A DNA stretch of 64,000 bases, from assembly GCA_947492375.1 (NCBI GenBank), contig CANLMI010000004.1, positions 310,001 through 374,000 on the forward strand, written 5' to 3'. Under the pieces are notes generated by a model. The model was not told where the DNA came from. It did not search any database and saw only the letters and a list, made by a program, of their open reading frames with translations. A program made the translations under genes and the position numbers. The DNA comes from an uncultured Kordiimonas sp. GTDB lineage: Bacteria; Pseudomonadota; Alphaproteobacteria; Sphingomonadales; Kordiimonadaceae. This document shows, one piece after another, positions 38,567-47,173 of the stretch (position 1 is the first letter of the stretch; the number at the start of each line of letters is the position of its first letter).

Positions 38567-39493
38567 TTAAAGCGCTGCTTCTAAGGCTGGAACAGCTTCA
38601 AACAGATCAGCGACTAAGCCATAATCAGCAACCTGGAAGATGGGTGCATCTTCATCCTTGTTGATTGCAACAATGATTTTACTGTCTTTCATGCCAGCCA
38701 AATGCTGAATGGCGCCAGAGATACCAACCGCGATGTATAATTCAGGTGCAACAATCTTACCTGTTTGGCCAACCTGATAATCGTTTGGTACAAAACCAGC
38801 GTCAACTGCCGCACGTGATGCGCCAACAGCAGCACCAAGTTTGTCTGCAACTTTGTCAATGATGGCAAAGTTTTCACCGGAACCCATACCACGACCACCA
38901 GAGATGATGATTTTTGCACTTGTCAGTTCAGGGCGGTCAGATTTTGAAAGCTCAGCACTTACAAATTCACTGATGCCTGCTTTGTCAGCACCAGCAACAT
39001 TTTCAATGCTGGCTGAACCACCTTCAGCAGCAGCCTTATCAAAGGCAGTACCACGAACAGTGATAACTTTTTTGGCGTCAGATGATTGAACAGTTGCGAT
39101 GGCATTGCCTGCATAAATCGGGCGCTTGAATGTATTAGCGTCGATAACGTCAACAATGTCGGAAATTTGTGCAACATCAAGGGCTGCTGCAACACGCGGC
39201 GCAAAGTTTTTACCAGTTGTTGTTGCTGGTGCAACGATTGCATCATAATCATCTGCAATACTGATAACAACGTTGGCGAGTTCTTCGGCAAGCTGGTTGC
39301 CGTATGCTGCATCGTCAGCAACGAGTACTTTTGTAACACCGTCGATTTTAGAGGCAGCTTCTGCCGCAGCAGCACAGTCACTGCCAGCGACTAGCGCGTG
39401 AACATCGCCGTATACTTTTGCAGCAGTTACAGTGGCAAGAGTAGCATCTTTTACAGATGCGTTATCGTGTTCTACAATTACGAGAGCTGTCAT
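38567..39493 (-). CDS. etfA: Electron transfer flavoprotein subunit alpha
   Basis: Subunit of 308 residues carrying the FAD. The conserved C-terminal half has KIIISGGRGMGSGENFAIIDKVADKLGAAVGASRAAVDAGFVPNDYQVGQTGKIVAPELYIAVGISGAIQHLAGM, with the FAD-binding residues. It passes electrons from acyl-CoA dehydrogenases to the quinone via ETF-ubiquinone oxidoreductase. The start overlaps the etfB stop by one base. Confidence 0.95.
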   Translation of the reverse strand: MTALVIVEHDNASVKDATLATVTAAKVYGDVHALVAGSDCAAAAEAASKIDGVTKVLVADDAAYGNQLAEELANVVISIADDYDAIVAPATTTGKNFAPRVAAALDVAQISDIVDVIDANTFKRPIYAGNAIATVQSSDAKKVITVRGTAFDKAAAEGGSASIENVAGADKAGISEFVSAELSKSDRPELTSAKIIISGGRGMGSGENFAIIDKVADKLGAAVGASRAAVDAGFVPNDYQVGQTGKIVAPELYIAVGISGAIQHLAGMKDSKIIVAINKDEDAPIFQVADYGLVADLFEAVPALEAAL

Positions 39494-40239
39494 TAGATTA
39501 CTCCCTTTTCTTTAAGTTTACCTACAAGCTCTTCAACAGTTTCAACCTTAATGCCGGCTTCACGCTGTGGTGGCTCTTCGACTTTTAATGTTGTTAGGCG
39601 AGGGGCCATATCAACACCGTAATCACCCGGTGCTTTCTCGTCGATTGGTTTGCGTTTCGCTTTCATGATATTGGGAAGCGATGCATAACGTGGTTCATTC
39701 AGGCGAAGGTCTGTTGTAATCACTGCAGGCATGTTTAGCTTTAGTGTTTCAAGGCCGCCGTCGACTTCGCGTGTTACGTTTACGCTGTCGCCGTCAATTG
39801 CAACTTCAGAAGCAAATGTACCTTGAGGCCAGCCAAGAAGCTGTGCAAGCATTTGCCCTGTTTGGTTACAGTCATCGTCAATTGCCTGTTTACCAAGAAG
39901 AACAACACCGGGGTTTTCTTCTTCGATAACGCCTTTAAGTACTTTGGCTACAGCGAGAGGTTCGGTTTCGCCGTCATATTCCACAAGGATACCGCGATCA
40001 GCACCCATTGCGAGGCCTGTGCGAAGTGTTTCAGTGGCCGCTTTTGGGCCAATGGAGACAACAACAATTTCTTCTGCTTTGCCGGCTTCTTTCAATCGAA
40101 TTGCTTCTTCAACTGCGATTTCGTCGAAAGGGTTCATTGACATTTTGACGTTTGCAAGTTCGACACCCGTGTTATCGGATTTAACGCGAACTTTCACATT
40201 ATAATCGACTACCCGTTTTACAGGGACCATGATTTTCAT
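39493..40239 (-). CDS. etfB: Electron transfer flavoprotein subunit beta
   Basis: Subunit of 248 residues. [20 protein letters not shown] at the N-terminus, [25 protein letters not shown] and [29 protein letters not shown] (the AMP-binding and partner-recognition parts) are as expected. First gene of the etfB-etfA pair; the upstream 200 bases to the cobalamin adenosyltransferase gene hold no visible gene. Confidence 0.95.
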   Translation of the reverse strand: MKIMVPVKRVVDYNVKVRVKSDNTGVELANVKMSMNPFDEIAVEEAIRLKEAGKAEEIVVVSIGPKAATETLRTGLAMGADRGILVEYDGETEPLAVAKVLKGVIEEENPGVVLLGKQAIDDDCNQTGQMLAQLLGWPQGTFASEVAIDGDSVNVTREVDGGLETLKLNMPAVITTDLRLNEPRYASLPNIMKAKRKPIDEKAPGDYGVDMAPRLTTLKVEEPPQREAGIKVETVEELVGKLKEKGVI

Positions 40240-40440
40240 GGGGATAAATCTCCCGTGTGTTAATAAGAAGACACGATGCCTTCACGATTATTAAAATTCT
40301 TTTATATCAACGCAGAATGCTATTGTTGTACTGCGGATTTGGTATGTATCGTTAGCCTATGAATATTACTGAGTCAATCAACACAAAAAACATCTATGTG
40401 AAGTTACTTTTTCCGTAACGTAATGTACATCATTAATTTT

Positions 40441-41022
40441 TTATCGATTAGCGCCCGGCACCCATAAAACATCGTTTCTACCATTATCATTCAGATACCG
40501 CGCCATGACAAAAGCATGATCAGAGAGGCGGTTTAAGTATCTGATTGCGGCTGGGTTGATACTTACATCGCGTGCTGCACTTATTGTAAGTCTCTCGGCG
40601 CGCCTCACGGTGGTTCGGGCGAGGTGAAGATATGTGCTGGCCTGGCAGCCGCCTGGTAAAATAAAGCTTGTTAGCGGTTTCAGGTCGCTATTCATTTCAT
40701 CGATTTCGGTTTCTAGCCGTTGAACTTGCGCTTCTGTTATTCGCAACGTCATTTCGCCAGGTTCGAAATCATTACCATCAGCATCGGTTGCAGGCGTTGA
40801 TAGGTCTGCTCCCAAGTCAAACAGGTCGTTTTGGATGCGCATCAACATATCATCCGCAAATCCATCGGTATGGAGGCGCACAATACCATATACACTGTTT
40901 GCTTCATCCACAGTGCCATAGGCTTCGATACGTAAGTTATCTTTAGACAGGCGGTCACCATTGGCGAGGGATGTGTCACCCTTGTCACCGCCGCGAGTAT
41001 ATATTTTTGTCAGCTTAACCAT
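40441..41022 (-). CDS. Cob(I)yrinic acid a,c-diamide adenosyltransferase, PduO type
   Basis: Makes adenosylcobalamin from cob(I)alamin and ATP. The 193-residue protein shows the PduO-type TRGGDKGDTSLANGDRLSKDNLRIEAYGTVDEANSVYGI and FILPGGCQASTYLHLARTTVRRAERL motifs and the C-terminal LSDHAFVMARYLN. It clusters with the twin-transmembrane protein gene and etfBA, a conserved alphaproteobacterial neighbourhood. The name pduO/cobO is left open. Confidence 0.92.
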   Translation of the reverse strand: MVKLTKIYTRGGDKGDTSLANGDRLSKDNLRIEAYGTVDEANSVYGIVRLHTDGFADDMLMRIQNDLFDLGADLSTPATDADGNDFEPGEMTLRITEAQVQRLETEIDEMNSDLKPLTSFILPGGCQASTYLHLARTTVRRAERLTISAARDVSINPAAIRYLNRLSDHAFVMARYLNDNGRNDVLWVPGANR

Positions 41023-41040
41023 TAAAAAATGTAATAGTTT

Positions 41041-41229
41041 TTATGCAGCAGCGGTTGCAAGAAGAAGGCACAAAACAGCCAGAGCCTGACATGCAATACG
41101 AGCTTGCATAAGTTTGTTGCCATATTTTCTGTTGAAATCACCGCCCTTTGCGACAGTAACGCCGCCAGCAAGCAATATACCAAGCGTTGCTAGTGCAAAG
41201 AATGCTGCAAGTACGAAAAACGCTACCAT
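41041..41229 (-). CDS. Twin-transmembrane (HIG1-like) small protein
   Basis: Protein of 62 residues starting at ATG 41229 with AAGGTCGAG upstream. Two hydrophobic helices (MVAFFVLAAFFALATLGILLAGG and ARIACQALAVLCLLLATAAA) are joined by a loop with GGDFNRKYGNKLMQAR, the signature of this alphaproteobacterial family; the longer frame to 41334 adds residues without support. It is typically found next to the cobalamin adenosyltransferase gene. A HIG1-like role with respiratory complexes is inferred only from similarity. Confidence 0.85.
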   Translation of the reverse strand: MVAFFVLAAFFALATLGILLAGGVTVAKGGDFNRKYGNKLMQARIACQALAVLCLLLATAAA

Positions 41230-41372
41230 AATCTCGACCTTTATATTCTTAAATTGAATATGGAAACTATCAGGTCCAAGGGCTAAGAGCCAGAGATATC
41301 CTTTGACAGCGACAGTTTGCCCCATCACAATCAAGGTGGTAGTTTCAGGTTGTTGATGAGAAGGTTAATAGT

Positions 41373-42389
41373 ATGCCATTGCCAAAAATAAATAAAACAC
41401 TGATAAATTTGTTGATTGGATTGGCTGTAGCTTTTTCTGGCGCAGCTTCACTAAACGCTCAGGCGCCGCTTGGTGAAGGTGAGATCTGGGTAAATGGCAG
41501 GATTGTCAGTTCTTTGAAGCAGGCTCTTAATTTTGTCACCAATGACGGTATTATTCGTATGGGGCCGGGCGTTTATAAAATGGCAGGCACAATTAAAAAA
41601 GACCGTATAAAAATTGAAGGCAGTGTCGGTACCATATTAGACGGTGTAGCAGACGGAGGCAAAGCGGCAATTGTGGTGCGCGCTGATGACGTGGTTATTG
41701 AAAATATTAGCTGCCGAAACATTTCAGTGCCGGATGAAAATGGTGCTTGTATTAGACACGAAGGTAAAAACCTAACGCTCAGAAATGTTCATTTTATGGA
41801 TAGCGAGTCAGGTATTCTTGGTTGGAAGAAAGGCGGGTTGGTTACGATTGAAGATAGTCGCTTTGAACGCTTGGGCGGTGGTGTTGGACAGGCGCATGCA
41901 ATTTATATTAATGGTGGTGAATTGGTTATCAAGCGTACTGTAATATTATCTGCGCGTAATCAATCCCACGGTGTGAAATCAAGGGCCGAGCGAACAATCA
42001 TTGAGAACAGCATTATTGCTTCGCTTGAGGGTATTGATAGTCGATTGATTGATATCCCTGATGGTGGACGAGCTTATATATTCGATAATTTGTTAATTGA
42101 AGGTCCAAATACGGCCAATTGGCAAATAGCGTCGTTTGGTGTTGAGGGACAACCTTACCGTTTGAATTCATTTCGTATGGAAAATAATATGATCATTACT
42201 GACCGTGCCGGTGGGTCGGAAATGATTTTGGTACATAACTCGATGCCAACGCCTATTATGCGAAATAATATTATTGTTGGTGATATTCGCTATGATTGGC
42301 CTGTTGAAAATTATTTCTTTAAGAACAGGGCAGAGTTGAATTTACCGCCGGCCCCTCAGTTACCTGACTGGGACCCAAAGAACAAGTGA
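41373..42389 (+). CDS. Exported parallel beta-helix protein
   Basis: Protein of 338 residues with a signal peptide (LINLLIGLAVAFSGAASLNAQA) and repeated strands of right-handed parallel beta-helix type (for example IVVRADDVVIENISCRN, LTLRNVHFMDSESGILGWKKGGLVTIEDSRFERL, RTIIENSIIASLEG). Such a fold is used by pectate-lyase-like enzymes and by structural surface proteins. No catalytic signature can be picked out. Periplasmic or secreted; the function is unknown. Confidence 0.8.
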   Translation: MPLPKINKTLINLLIGLAVAFSGAASLNAQAPLGEGEIWVNGRIVSSLKQALNFVTNDGIIRMGPGVYKMAGTIKKDRIKIEGSVGTILDGVADGGKAAIVVRADDVVIENISCRNISVPDENGACIRHEGKNLTLRNVHFMDSESGILGWKKGGLVTIEDSRFERLGGGVGQAHAIYINGGELVIKRTVILSARNQSHGVKSRAERTIIENSIIASLEGIDSRLIDIPDGGRAYIFDNLLIEGPNTANWQIASFGVEGQPYRLNSFRMENNMIITDRAGGSEMILVHNSMPTPIMRNNIIVGDIRYDWPVENYFFKNRAELNLPPAPQLPDWDPKNK

Positions 42390-42445
42390 AACCCTTGAAA
42401 TAAGCCATATTACCACCCACATATATATGAATATGGGGAGGAAAT

Positions 42446-42814
42446 ATGACTTTTTACAATCAAAGCAAAGCTGCCGACGGTAACGCTGTTAAACTCGTCT
42501 ATATTCTTAACCTTATGGGCTGGGTTACAGGCGGTGTGACATGGATTATCGGCCTGATCATTGCGCATCTTAAAGTAGGTGAGACAATCGGCGCAGAACG
42601 TAGCCACCTGATTTATCAAATACGGACGTATTGGACGGAGCTTGCACTGGCAGTCATTGGTTTTATGACTCTATGGTTTTTGGTTGGTTTATTTGTATGG
42701 GCATTGCTATTGGTTTGGTCGTTGGCTCGTAACATCAAAGGTTTGTTGCTAGCACTTGAAGGCTATGGTGTTGCAAATCCACGATCGTGGGGTGTTGCCG
42801 TCAAAGATTATTGA
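42446..42814 (+). CDS. Small DUF4870-like membrane protein
   Basis: Protein of 122 residues with three hydrophobic segments (LVYILNLMGWVTGGVTWIIGLIIAH, LALAVIGFMTLWFLVGLFVWALLLVWSLA). The N-terminal KLVYILNL and the loop between helices resemble DUF4870/TM-type proteins. GGAGGAAAT lies just before the ATG. It overlaps the gluQ stop by seven bases, tail to tail. Function unknown. Confidence 0.75.
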   Translation: MTFYNQSKAADGNAVKLVYILNLMGWVTGGVTWIIGLIIAHLKVGETIGAERSHLIYQIRTYWTELALAVIGFMTLWFLVGLFVWALLLVWSLARNIKGLLLALEGYGVANPRSWGVAVKDY

Positions 42815-43674
42815 TCCATAATCTCATTGGTCAATTGCGCAGCAGATATGCCAGATGCGCGTATGCTTTTAAGCGTTTCCGCTTTATCGCGTTTGGCGAA
42901 ACGCTTACCAGTTTTATCGGTCAGTAGTGGGTGATGAATGTACCGGGGTTGATGAAGCCCAAGTAATTTCTGCAAAACTACATGGATATGAGTTGCGTGG
43001 AACAGGTCATCGCCGCGCACAATATGCGTTATACCTTGCAAAGCGTCATCAGTTGTCACCGAGAGGTGATAGCTGGTTGGAGTGTCCTTGCGGCTTAATA
43101 CGATGTCGCCGAGTTCGCGCGGATGTGCCATTTGACTGCCATGCAATTCATCATACCAATGTATTTCTTGATTTATGGTGTTCAATGCCTTTTCAAGGTT
43201 TAGGCGCCATGCATGCGCTTCTCGGTCTGCGATACGGCTTGATTGCTCATTGAGTGATAAATTTCTACAAATACCGGGGTAAATGATGCCCTCTGGGCCG
43301 TGTGGGGCATTTCCAGCATTTTCAATTTCCTTTTGTATATCTTTGCGTGTGCAAAAACAGGGGTACGCTATGCCCAGTTTCTGTAAGGTATTTAAGGTTG
43401 CTTGATAATCATCCATATGATCGCTTTGAACTCTAACGGGTGATTGCCAGCGAATACCAAGCCAATGAAGGTCTTCATATATCGCATCAATAAATTCAGG
43501 TTTGCATCTGGTTGTATCAATATCTTCGATACGTAGGATAAAAGTGCCATTATGTTTTTGTGCATAATTGTACGCCATCAGGGCTGAATATGCGTGCCCT
43601 TTGTGTAAAAGCCCGGTTGGGCTCGGGGCAAACCGTGTGACAACGGGTTGTGATATTTCTTTATCTGTTAGCAT
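42808..43674 (-). CDS. gluQ: Glutamyl-Q tRNA(Asp) synthetase
   Basis: Truncated class I synthetase of 288 residues that attaches Glu to queuosine at position 34 of tRNA-Asp. VTRFAPSPTGLLHKGHAYSAL carries the HIGH-type motif as HKGH; YPCFCTRKDI supplies zinc-site Cys residues; DKTGKRFAKRDKAETLKS is the KMSKS-type loop. The anticodon-binding domain of true GluRS is missing, as it should be for GluQ. Confidence 0.92.
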   Translation of the reverse strand: MLTDKEISQPVVTRFAPSPTGLLHKGHAYSALMAYNYAQKHNGTFILRIEDIDTTRCKPEFIDAIYEDLHWLGIRWQSPVRVQSDHMDDYQATLNTLQKLGIAYPCFCTRKDIQKEIENAGNAPHGPEGIIYPGICRNLSLNEQSSRIADREAHAWRLNLEKALNTINQEIHWYDELHGSQMAHPRELGDIVLSRKDTPTSYHLSVTTDDALQGITHIVRGDDLFHATHIHVVLQKLLGLHQPRYIHHPLLTDKTGKRFAKRDKAETLKSIRASGISAAQLTNEIMDQ

Positions 43675-43865
43675 CTGCGAAAGCTATAGCTCGGCCACCG
43701 TAAAGAAAAGTAAATATTCGTATAAATTTAGAATCCTTTATAGTTAGGCACAATATAAAGGCTTGTCACACGTGTGTAACACTGTATCTTGATATTGAGT
43801 ATGTCGGACAAGGCCGACGAAAGGCGTTGGCTTTGCTCCGCATTCTTGACGGAGGGAGGACATTT

Positions 43866-44438
43866 ATGGGTGTGCATTTTGCGCCTCAATCACCATCGCT
43901 CGAGGCATCACCTGCGCTTATTTTAAATGCGGACTATAGGCCGCTTAGTTATTTTCCGCTTAGCATTTGGAATTGGCAAACTGCGTTGAAAGCTGTTTTT
44001 CTGGAACGGGTCGATATTATTGCTGAATATGACCGTGAAGTTCATTCGCCTACGACAGCTTTAAAACTACCCAGTGTTATTGCGCTAAAGAAATATGTGC
44101 GTCAGCCACAATATCCTGCGTTTACGCGGTTTAACCTATTTTTGCGGGATCGATTTACATGTCAGTATTGCGGCATGAAGGGCGAATTAACCTTTGATCA
44201 TGTTGTTCCTCGCGCGTACGGTGGCCGTACAAGTTGGGCAAATATCGCGGCAGCGTGTATTCCGTGTAATCTTAAAAAAGGGGGGCGGACACCAGAGGAG
44301 GCGCATATGCACCTTCTCCAAAAGCCCTTTAAGCCAACTAATCATCAGTTGCATGCAATTGGTCGGGCTTTCCCGCCAAATTATCTTCATGAAAGCTGGC
44401 GGGATTATTTATACTGGGATAGCGAATTGGAGCGATAA
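43866..44438 (+). CDS. HNH endonuclease family protein
   Basis: Protein of 190 residues beginning at ATG 43866, after GGAGGAC; the longer frame to 43827 is unlikely. LILNADYRPLSYFPLSIWNWQTALKAVFLERVDI is a conserved N-terminal part, FTCQYCGMKG and ACIPCNLKKGGRTP supply zinc Cys pairs, and LTFDHVVPRAYGG is the HNH core. This type occurs singly in many alphaproteobacterial chromosomes. Role in DNA processing unknown. Confidence 0.85.
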   Translation: MGVHFAPQSPSLEASPALILNADYRPLSYFPLSIWNWQTALKAVFLERVDIIAEYDREVHSPTTALKLPSVIALKKYVRQPQYPAFTRFNLFLRDRFTCQYCGMKGELTFDHVVPRAYGGRTSWANIAAACIPCNLKKGGRTPEEAHMHLLQKPFKPTNHQLHAIGRAFPPNYLHESWRDYLYWDSELER

Positions 44439-44440
44439 AT

Positions 44441-45145
44441 ATGAGAGCTATTCAAGCCCTTTTTCTGGTATTTGGCCTAACTGTTTTTTCAAATTCTTTG
44501 TTGGCACAAGCATGCCCAGATAAAGACATATCGCTGGATCATGTGATATGGGCGGTTCCTGACATAGCAGCCTATGCTTTAAAGTTTGAAGACATGACAG
44601 GCATTAAGCCCCAGTACGGCGGTGAGCATACAAACGGGGTTACAGCGAACTATTTGGTGGCCCTGGGGGCTTGCACATATCTTGAAATTGTCGGGCCTAA
44701 GCCCGGTGTAGACTTGAGTGTTTTTGGTGATGCCGCAGAGAAATACAGGCGGACATCAATCATTGGGTTTGCTTTTGGTGCACGAAATATTGAGGGCGCG
44801 CGGCAGGTGTTTGCAGAAAAGAGCATTACGACAGGCGCACCGCGCGAGGGTGGTCGTAATAAACCAGATGGGTCTTATGTGGGGTGGCGCACGATTAATT
44901 TTCCATCACTTGATTTGGGAGGCGATAGCCTTGTCTTTGCAATTGAATGGTTGACGCAACCACATCCAGCAACCACTTCCCCGAAAGGGTTGGGTATTGA
45001 AAAACTCTCGGTTAGTGGTGTGCCCAATAATGACCTGCAGATGATTAGCCAGCAATACGCTATGCCTATTGAATTTGGCGGCGAGGGTGAGGTGCATTTT
45101 ACTCTAACGCTTTCAACACCAAAGGGTAAAGTTGTTTTAGATTAA
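44441..45145 (+). CDS. Exported glyoxalase-like (VOC) protein
   Basis: Protein of 234 residues with a signal peptide (LFLVFGLTVFSNSLLAQA). The N-terminal half LDHVIWAVPDIAAYALKFEDMTGIKPQYGGEHTNGVTANYLVAL matches the Glyoxalase_3 type of the VOC superfamily, with a possible metal-binding His in LDHVIW and in EHTNG. Reaction unknown; periplasmic location from the signal. It follows the HNH gene by two bases and overlaps coq7 tail-to-tail by four. Confidence 0.78.
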   Translation: MRAIQALFLVFGLTVFSNSLLAQACPDKDISLDHVIWAVPDIAAYALKFEDMTGIKPQYGGEHTNGVTANYLVALGACTYLEIVGPKPGVDLSVFGDAAEKYRRTSIIGFAFGARNIEGARQVFAEKSITTGAPREGGRNKPDGSYVGWRTINFPSLDLGGDSLVFAIEWLTQPHPATTSPKGLGIEKLSVSGVPNNDLQMISQQYAMPIEFGGEGEVHFTLTLSTPKGKVVLD

Positions 45146-45720
45146 ACCTTTTTTGAAATTGCAATGGCCGCACGGCACCCAGCTTTGATCAGGCCAGATA
45201 AAACAGGATATCCCGGGGTTTCTTCTGCGCCGTGCTTTAGGGCTATTTCCCGGTGTTCTACTTCCTCAGCCTGAAAATCTTCAATAATTTCTTCCAATTC
45301 AGGGTCCGCGCCGTTTAACTTGTCGCGTTGTTCCTGATAATGTTCGTCAATTACTTCTTCAACGGCAGCAGTGCATGCCATTGCAGCCTTTTCACCCAAT
45401 AAAGCAGTGCCTGCACCGAGGGCGAAGCCTGCTACTTCCCAAAAGGGGGCCATAATTGTTGGGCGGACCTTGCGCTCTGCGATCAATTTATCAAAGCGAG
45501 CCAAATGAACCTTTTCCTGCTCATGCATATGGCGCAGCAATCCAGCTTTCGAATGCTTTTCGCCCAGGATTGCCCGTTGACCAGCGTAAATGCGAACGGC
45601 ACCAAACTCGCCAGCATGATCAACCCGCACCATACTTTCAATTTCATCCTTCAACAGCTTATCACCAGGAAGTGGGTTGGCGGGCGTTTGTTTCTCTAAA
45701 ACGGGCTTATGTTTTGTCAT
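45142..45720 (-). CDS. coq7: Demethoxyubiquinone hydroxylase Coq7
   Basis: Carboxylate-bridged diiron hydroxylase making the last ring hydroxyl of ubiquinone. 192 residues with iron ligands in VDHAGEFGAVRIY (Glu), HEQEKVHLARF (ExxH), VEEVIDEHYQE (Glu) and EEVEHREIALKHG (ExxH). Membrane-associated, as the central helix GFALGAGTALLGEKAAM suggests. It lies with dsbB and the YqaA-type gene on one strand at three- and eight-base spacing. Confidence 0.94.
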   Translation of the reverse strand: MTKHKPVLEKQTPANPLPGDKLLKDEIESMVRVDHAGEFGAVRIYAGQRAILGEKHSKAGLLRHMHEQEKVHLARFDKLIAERKVRPTIMAPFWEVAGFALGAGTALLGEKAAMACTAAVEEVIDEHYQEQRDKLNGADPELEEIIEDFQAEEVEHREIALKHGAEETPGYPVLSGLIKAGCRAAIAISKKV

Positions 45721-45723
45721 GGC

Positions 45724-46218
45724 TTATCCTTTAAGTGACCGTCTGGTCGCAGCAACCATCAGTATTGTCATAACAGTAGCAATGAGGAAATTATATCCGG
45801 CCATTGAAATCCCTGCAAGTGACCACGGCACTTCGTCGCAGCGCACCATCGGTGCATTCATGATAGCGCTTAAGGCATCTTCAATATTATCACCAGCGAG
45901 AGCACCGACACCTGTGCAGGTATCGGGCCCTGGCCACCACTTATATTCAACGCCAGCATGATACCCGGCAACCCCGGCATCCGCGGCAAAAAGGAGGCTG
46001 AGAAGGCCCAAAATGATAGAGGGGTTGAGTTTGAGAAAGTGCCCCAATAAACCGATGCCAATTATTGCCATATAAGGGTAACGTTGGGTCCAGCAAAGGT
46101 CACAAGGAGGATACCCAGCCAGTTGAAAGCCGAAGGCAGCACCAAGTGTTAAAGCGGCAACGACAGAGCCAAATAAAATTGGCTGATCAAAATAGAATGA
46201 TTTAAGAAATGTAATCAT
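45724..46218 (-). CDS. dsbB: Disulfide bond formation protein DsbB
   Basis: Inner-membrane quinone-linked oxidase for DsbA, 164 residues and four hydrophobic segments. The first redox pair is in YPPCDLCWTQRYPY (CxxC); the second is spread over WWPGPDTCTG and MVRCDEVPWSLAG. The order and spacing match the DsbB family. No dsbA gene is seen in the window. Confidence 0.9.
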   Translation of the reverse strand: MITFLKSFYFDQPILFGSVVAALTLGAAFGFQLAGYPPCDLCWTQRYPYMAIIGIGLLGHFLKLNPSIILGLLSLLFAADAGVAGYHAGVEYKWWPGPDTCTGVGALAGDNIEDALSAIMNAPMVRCDEVPWSLAGISMAGYNFLIATVMTILMVAATRRSLKG

Positions 46219-46226
46219 TTTAGGCC

Positions 46227-46805
46227 TTATATCAGTTTCAATACGGCAAATCCGGCGAGTCCGGCAATGGTAACTGCTGCTACGACGAGCGTTAACCGTT
46301 TTTCGATAAAGTCTTTAATTGGGTCGCCAAATTTCCACAATAGTCCTGCGACAAGATAGAAGCGAGCGCCGCGGGCAGGGATGCTGGTTAAGATGAAAAC
46401 CAGCGGATTTAAACTTGCGAAACCGCTTGCGATTGTGACAACCTTAAAAGGAATAGGCGTAAAACCTGCGACTAAAACAATAGCAATGCCGTAATCCTTA
46501 AACCAGTTTTGTACTTTGATGAATTGTTCTTGATAGCCATAAAGCTCTATAATGGGCCCTGCGACCGACTCGTACAAAAACGCCCCAAGTAAATAACCAC
46601 CAATGCCGCCGACCACAGATGCAATAAGGGTTATGGTGGCTAACCTCCATGCTTTTACTCTATTAGCAAGGATCATTGGTATCATCAGGACATCAATCGG
46701 GATCGGGAAAAAGATACTTTCTGAAAATGCAAGGAACGCTAACCATTTTTCACCTGATGGTCTCGCGAGTTTTTCCATTGTCCAGTCATAGAGGCCTTTA
46801 AGCAT
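46227..46805 (-). CDS. YqaA/DedA-family membrane protein
   Basis: Inner-membrane SNARE-associated (DedA-like, VTT) protein, 192 residues. FLAFSESIFFPIPIDVLMIPMIL, GGIGGYLLGAF and LVAGFTPIPFKVVTIASGF are the family's hallmark stretches, including the re-entrant F/TPIP loop. DedA proteins affect lipid flipping and membrane homeostasis; the YqaA branch is less studied. Cotranscribed with dsbB and coq7, judged by the eight-base gap. Confidence 0.85.
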   Translation of the reverse strand: MLKGLYDWTMEKLARPSGEKWLAFLAFSESIFFPIPIDVLMIPMILANRVKAWRLATITLIASVVGGIGGYLLGAFLYESVAGPIIELYGYQEQFIKVQNWFKDYGIAIVLVAGFTPIPFKVVTIASGFASLNPLVFILTSIPARGARFYLVAGLLWKFGDPIKDFIEKRLTLVVAAVTIAGLAGFAVLKLI

Positions 46806-46943
46806 ACCAAGTATCCGTTGTTATCATTGGCCGCAAGCCTATCGATTGCTCTGAAAGTTGCAAGATATGAAATATAAATCTGGCATAAAATATTGATGAT
46901 ATGGGGACGTATAGAAAAGTTTCTATAATCTTTGATCCTGTGC

Positions 46944-46971
46944 TTGACGCTGAAAAGAAACGAGCTATGAT
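46944..46971 (+). promoter_or_regulatory. Sigma-70-type promoter for tRNA-Leu
   Basis: TTGACG (46944-46949) and TATGAT (46966-46971), separated by 16 bases, lie 25 bases upstream of the tRNA start. GCGCGCTC, a discriminator-like GC-rich stretch typical of stringently controlled stable RNA promoters, follows. Confidence 0.75.
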
Positions 46972-46996
46972 GCGCGCTCTAAAACACTCCTCACAG

Positions 46997-47082
46997 GCCC
47001 CTGTGGCGGAACTGGTAGACGCGCGGGATTCAAAATCCCGTTTCCTTTGGAAGTGTCGGTTCGATTCCGACCGGGGGCACCA
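46997..47082 (+). tRNA. tRNA-Leu (CAA anticodon)
   Basis: An 86-base gene with encoded CCA. The acceptor stem pairs GCCCCTG with CGGGGGC; the anticodon arm is CGGGA-TTCAAAA-TCCCG with anticodon CAA at 47032-47034; a short variable arm (CTTTGG-type) and the T-arm GTCGG-TTCGATT-CCGAC follow. It decodes UUG. The tyrosine integrase gene starts about 92 bases downstream, which is the usual layout when the 3' end of a tRNA is the attachment site. Confidence 0.95.
47063..47082 (+). other. Likely attL core at the tRNA-Leu 3' end
   Basis: The T-arm-to-CCA portion of the tRNA is the usual integration point for island integrases, and the integrase is adjacent. I found no second copy of this end in the rest of the window, so the matching attR may be lost, diverged or beyond the window. 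Confidence 0.45.
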
Positions 47083-47173
47083 CAATATATAATTTATCTA
47101 TATATTGTAATATCTTATAATTATTTCGGTCGTTTTGATATTATTAGTGTGCCACTATGGTGTGACACTTTTT

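Noticed and set aside
38959-39394. Long frames opposite and out of phase with etfA
   Set aside because: Shadows of the etfA coding sequence caused by its codon bias; no start signal and no family likeness.
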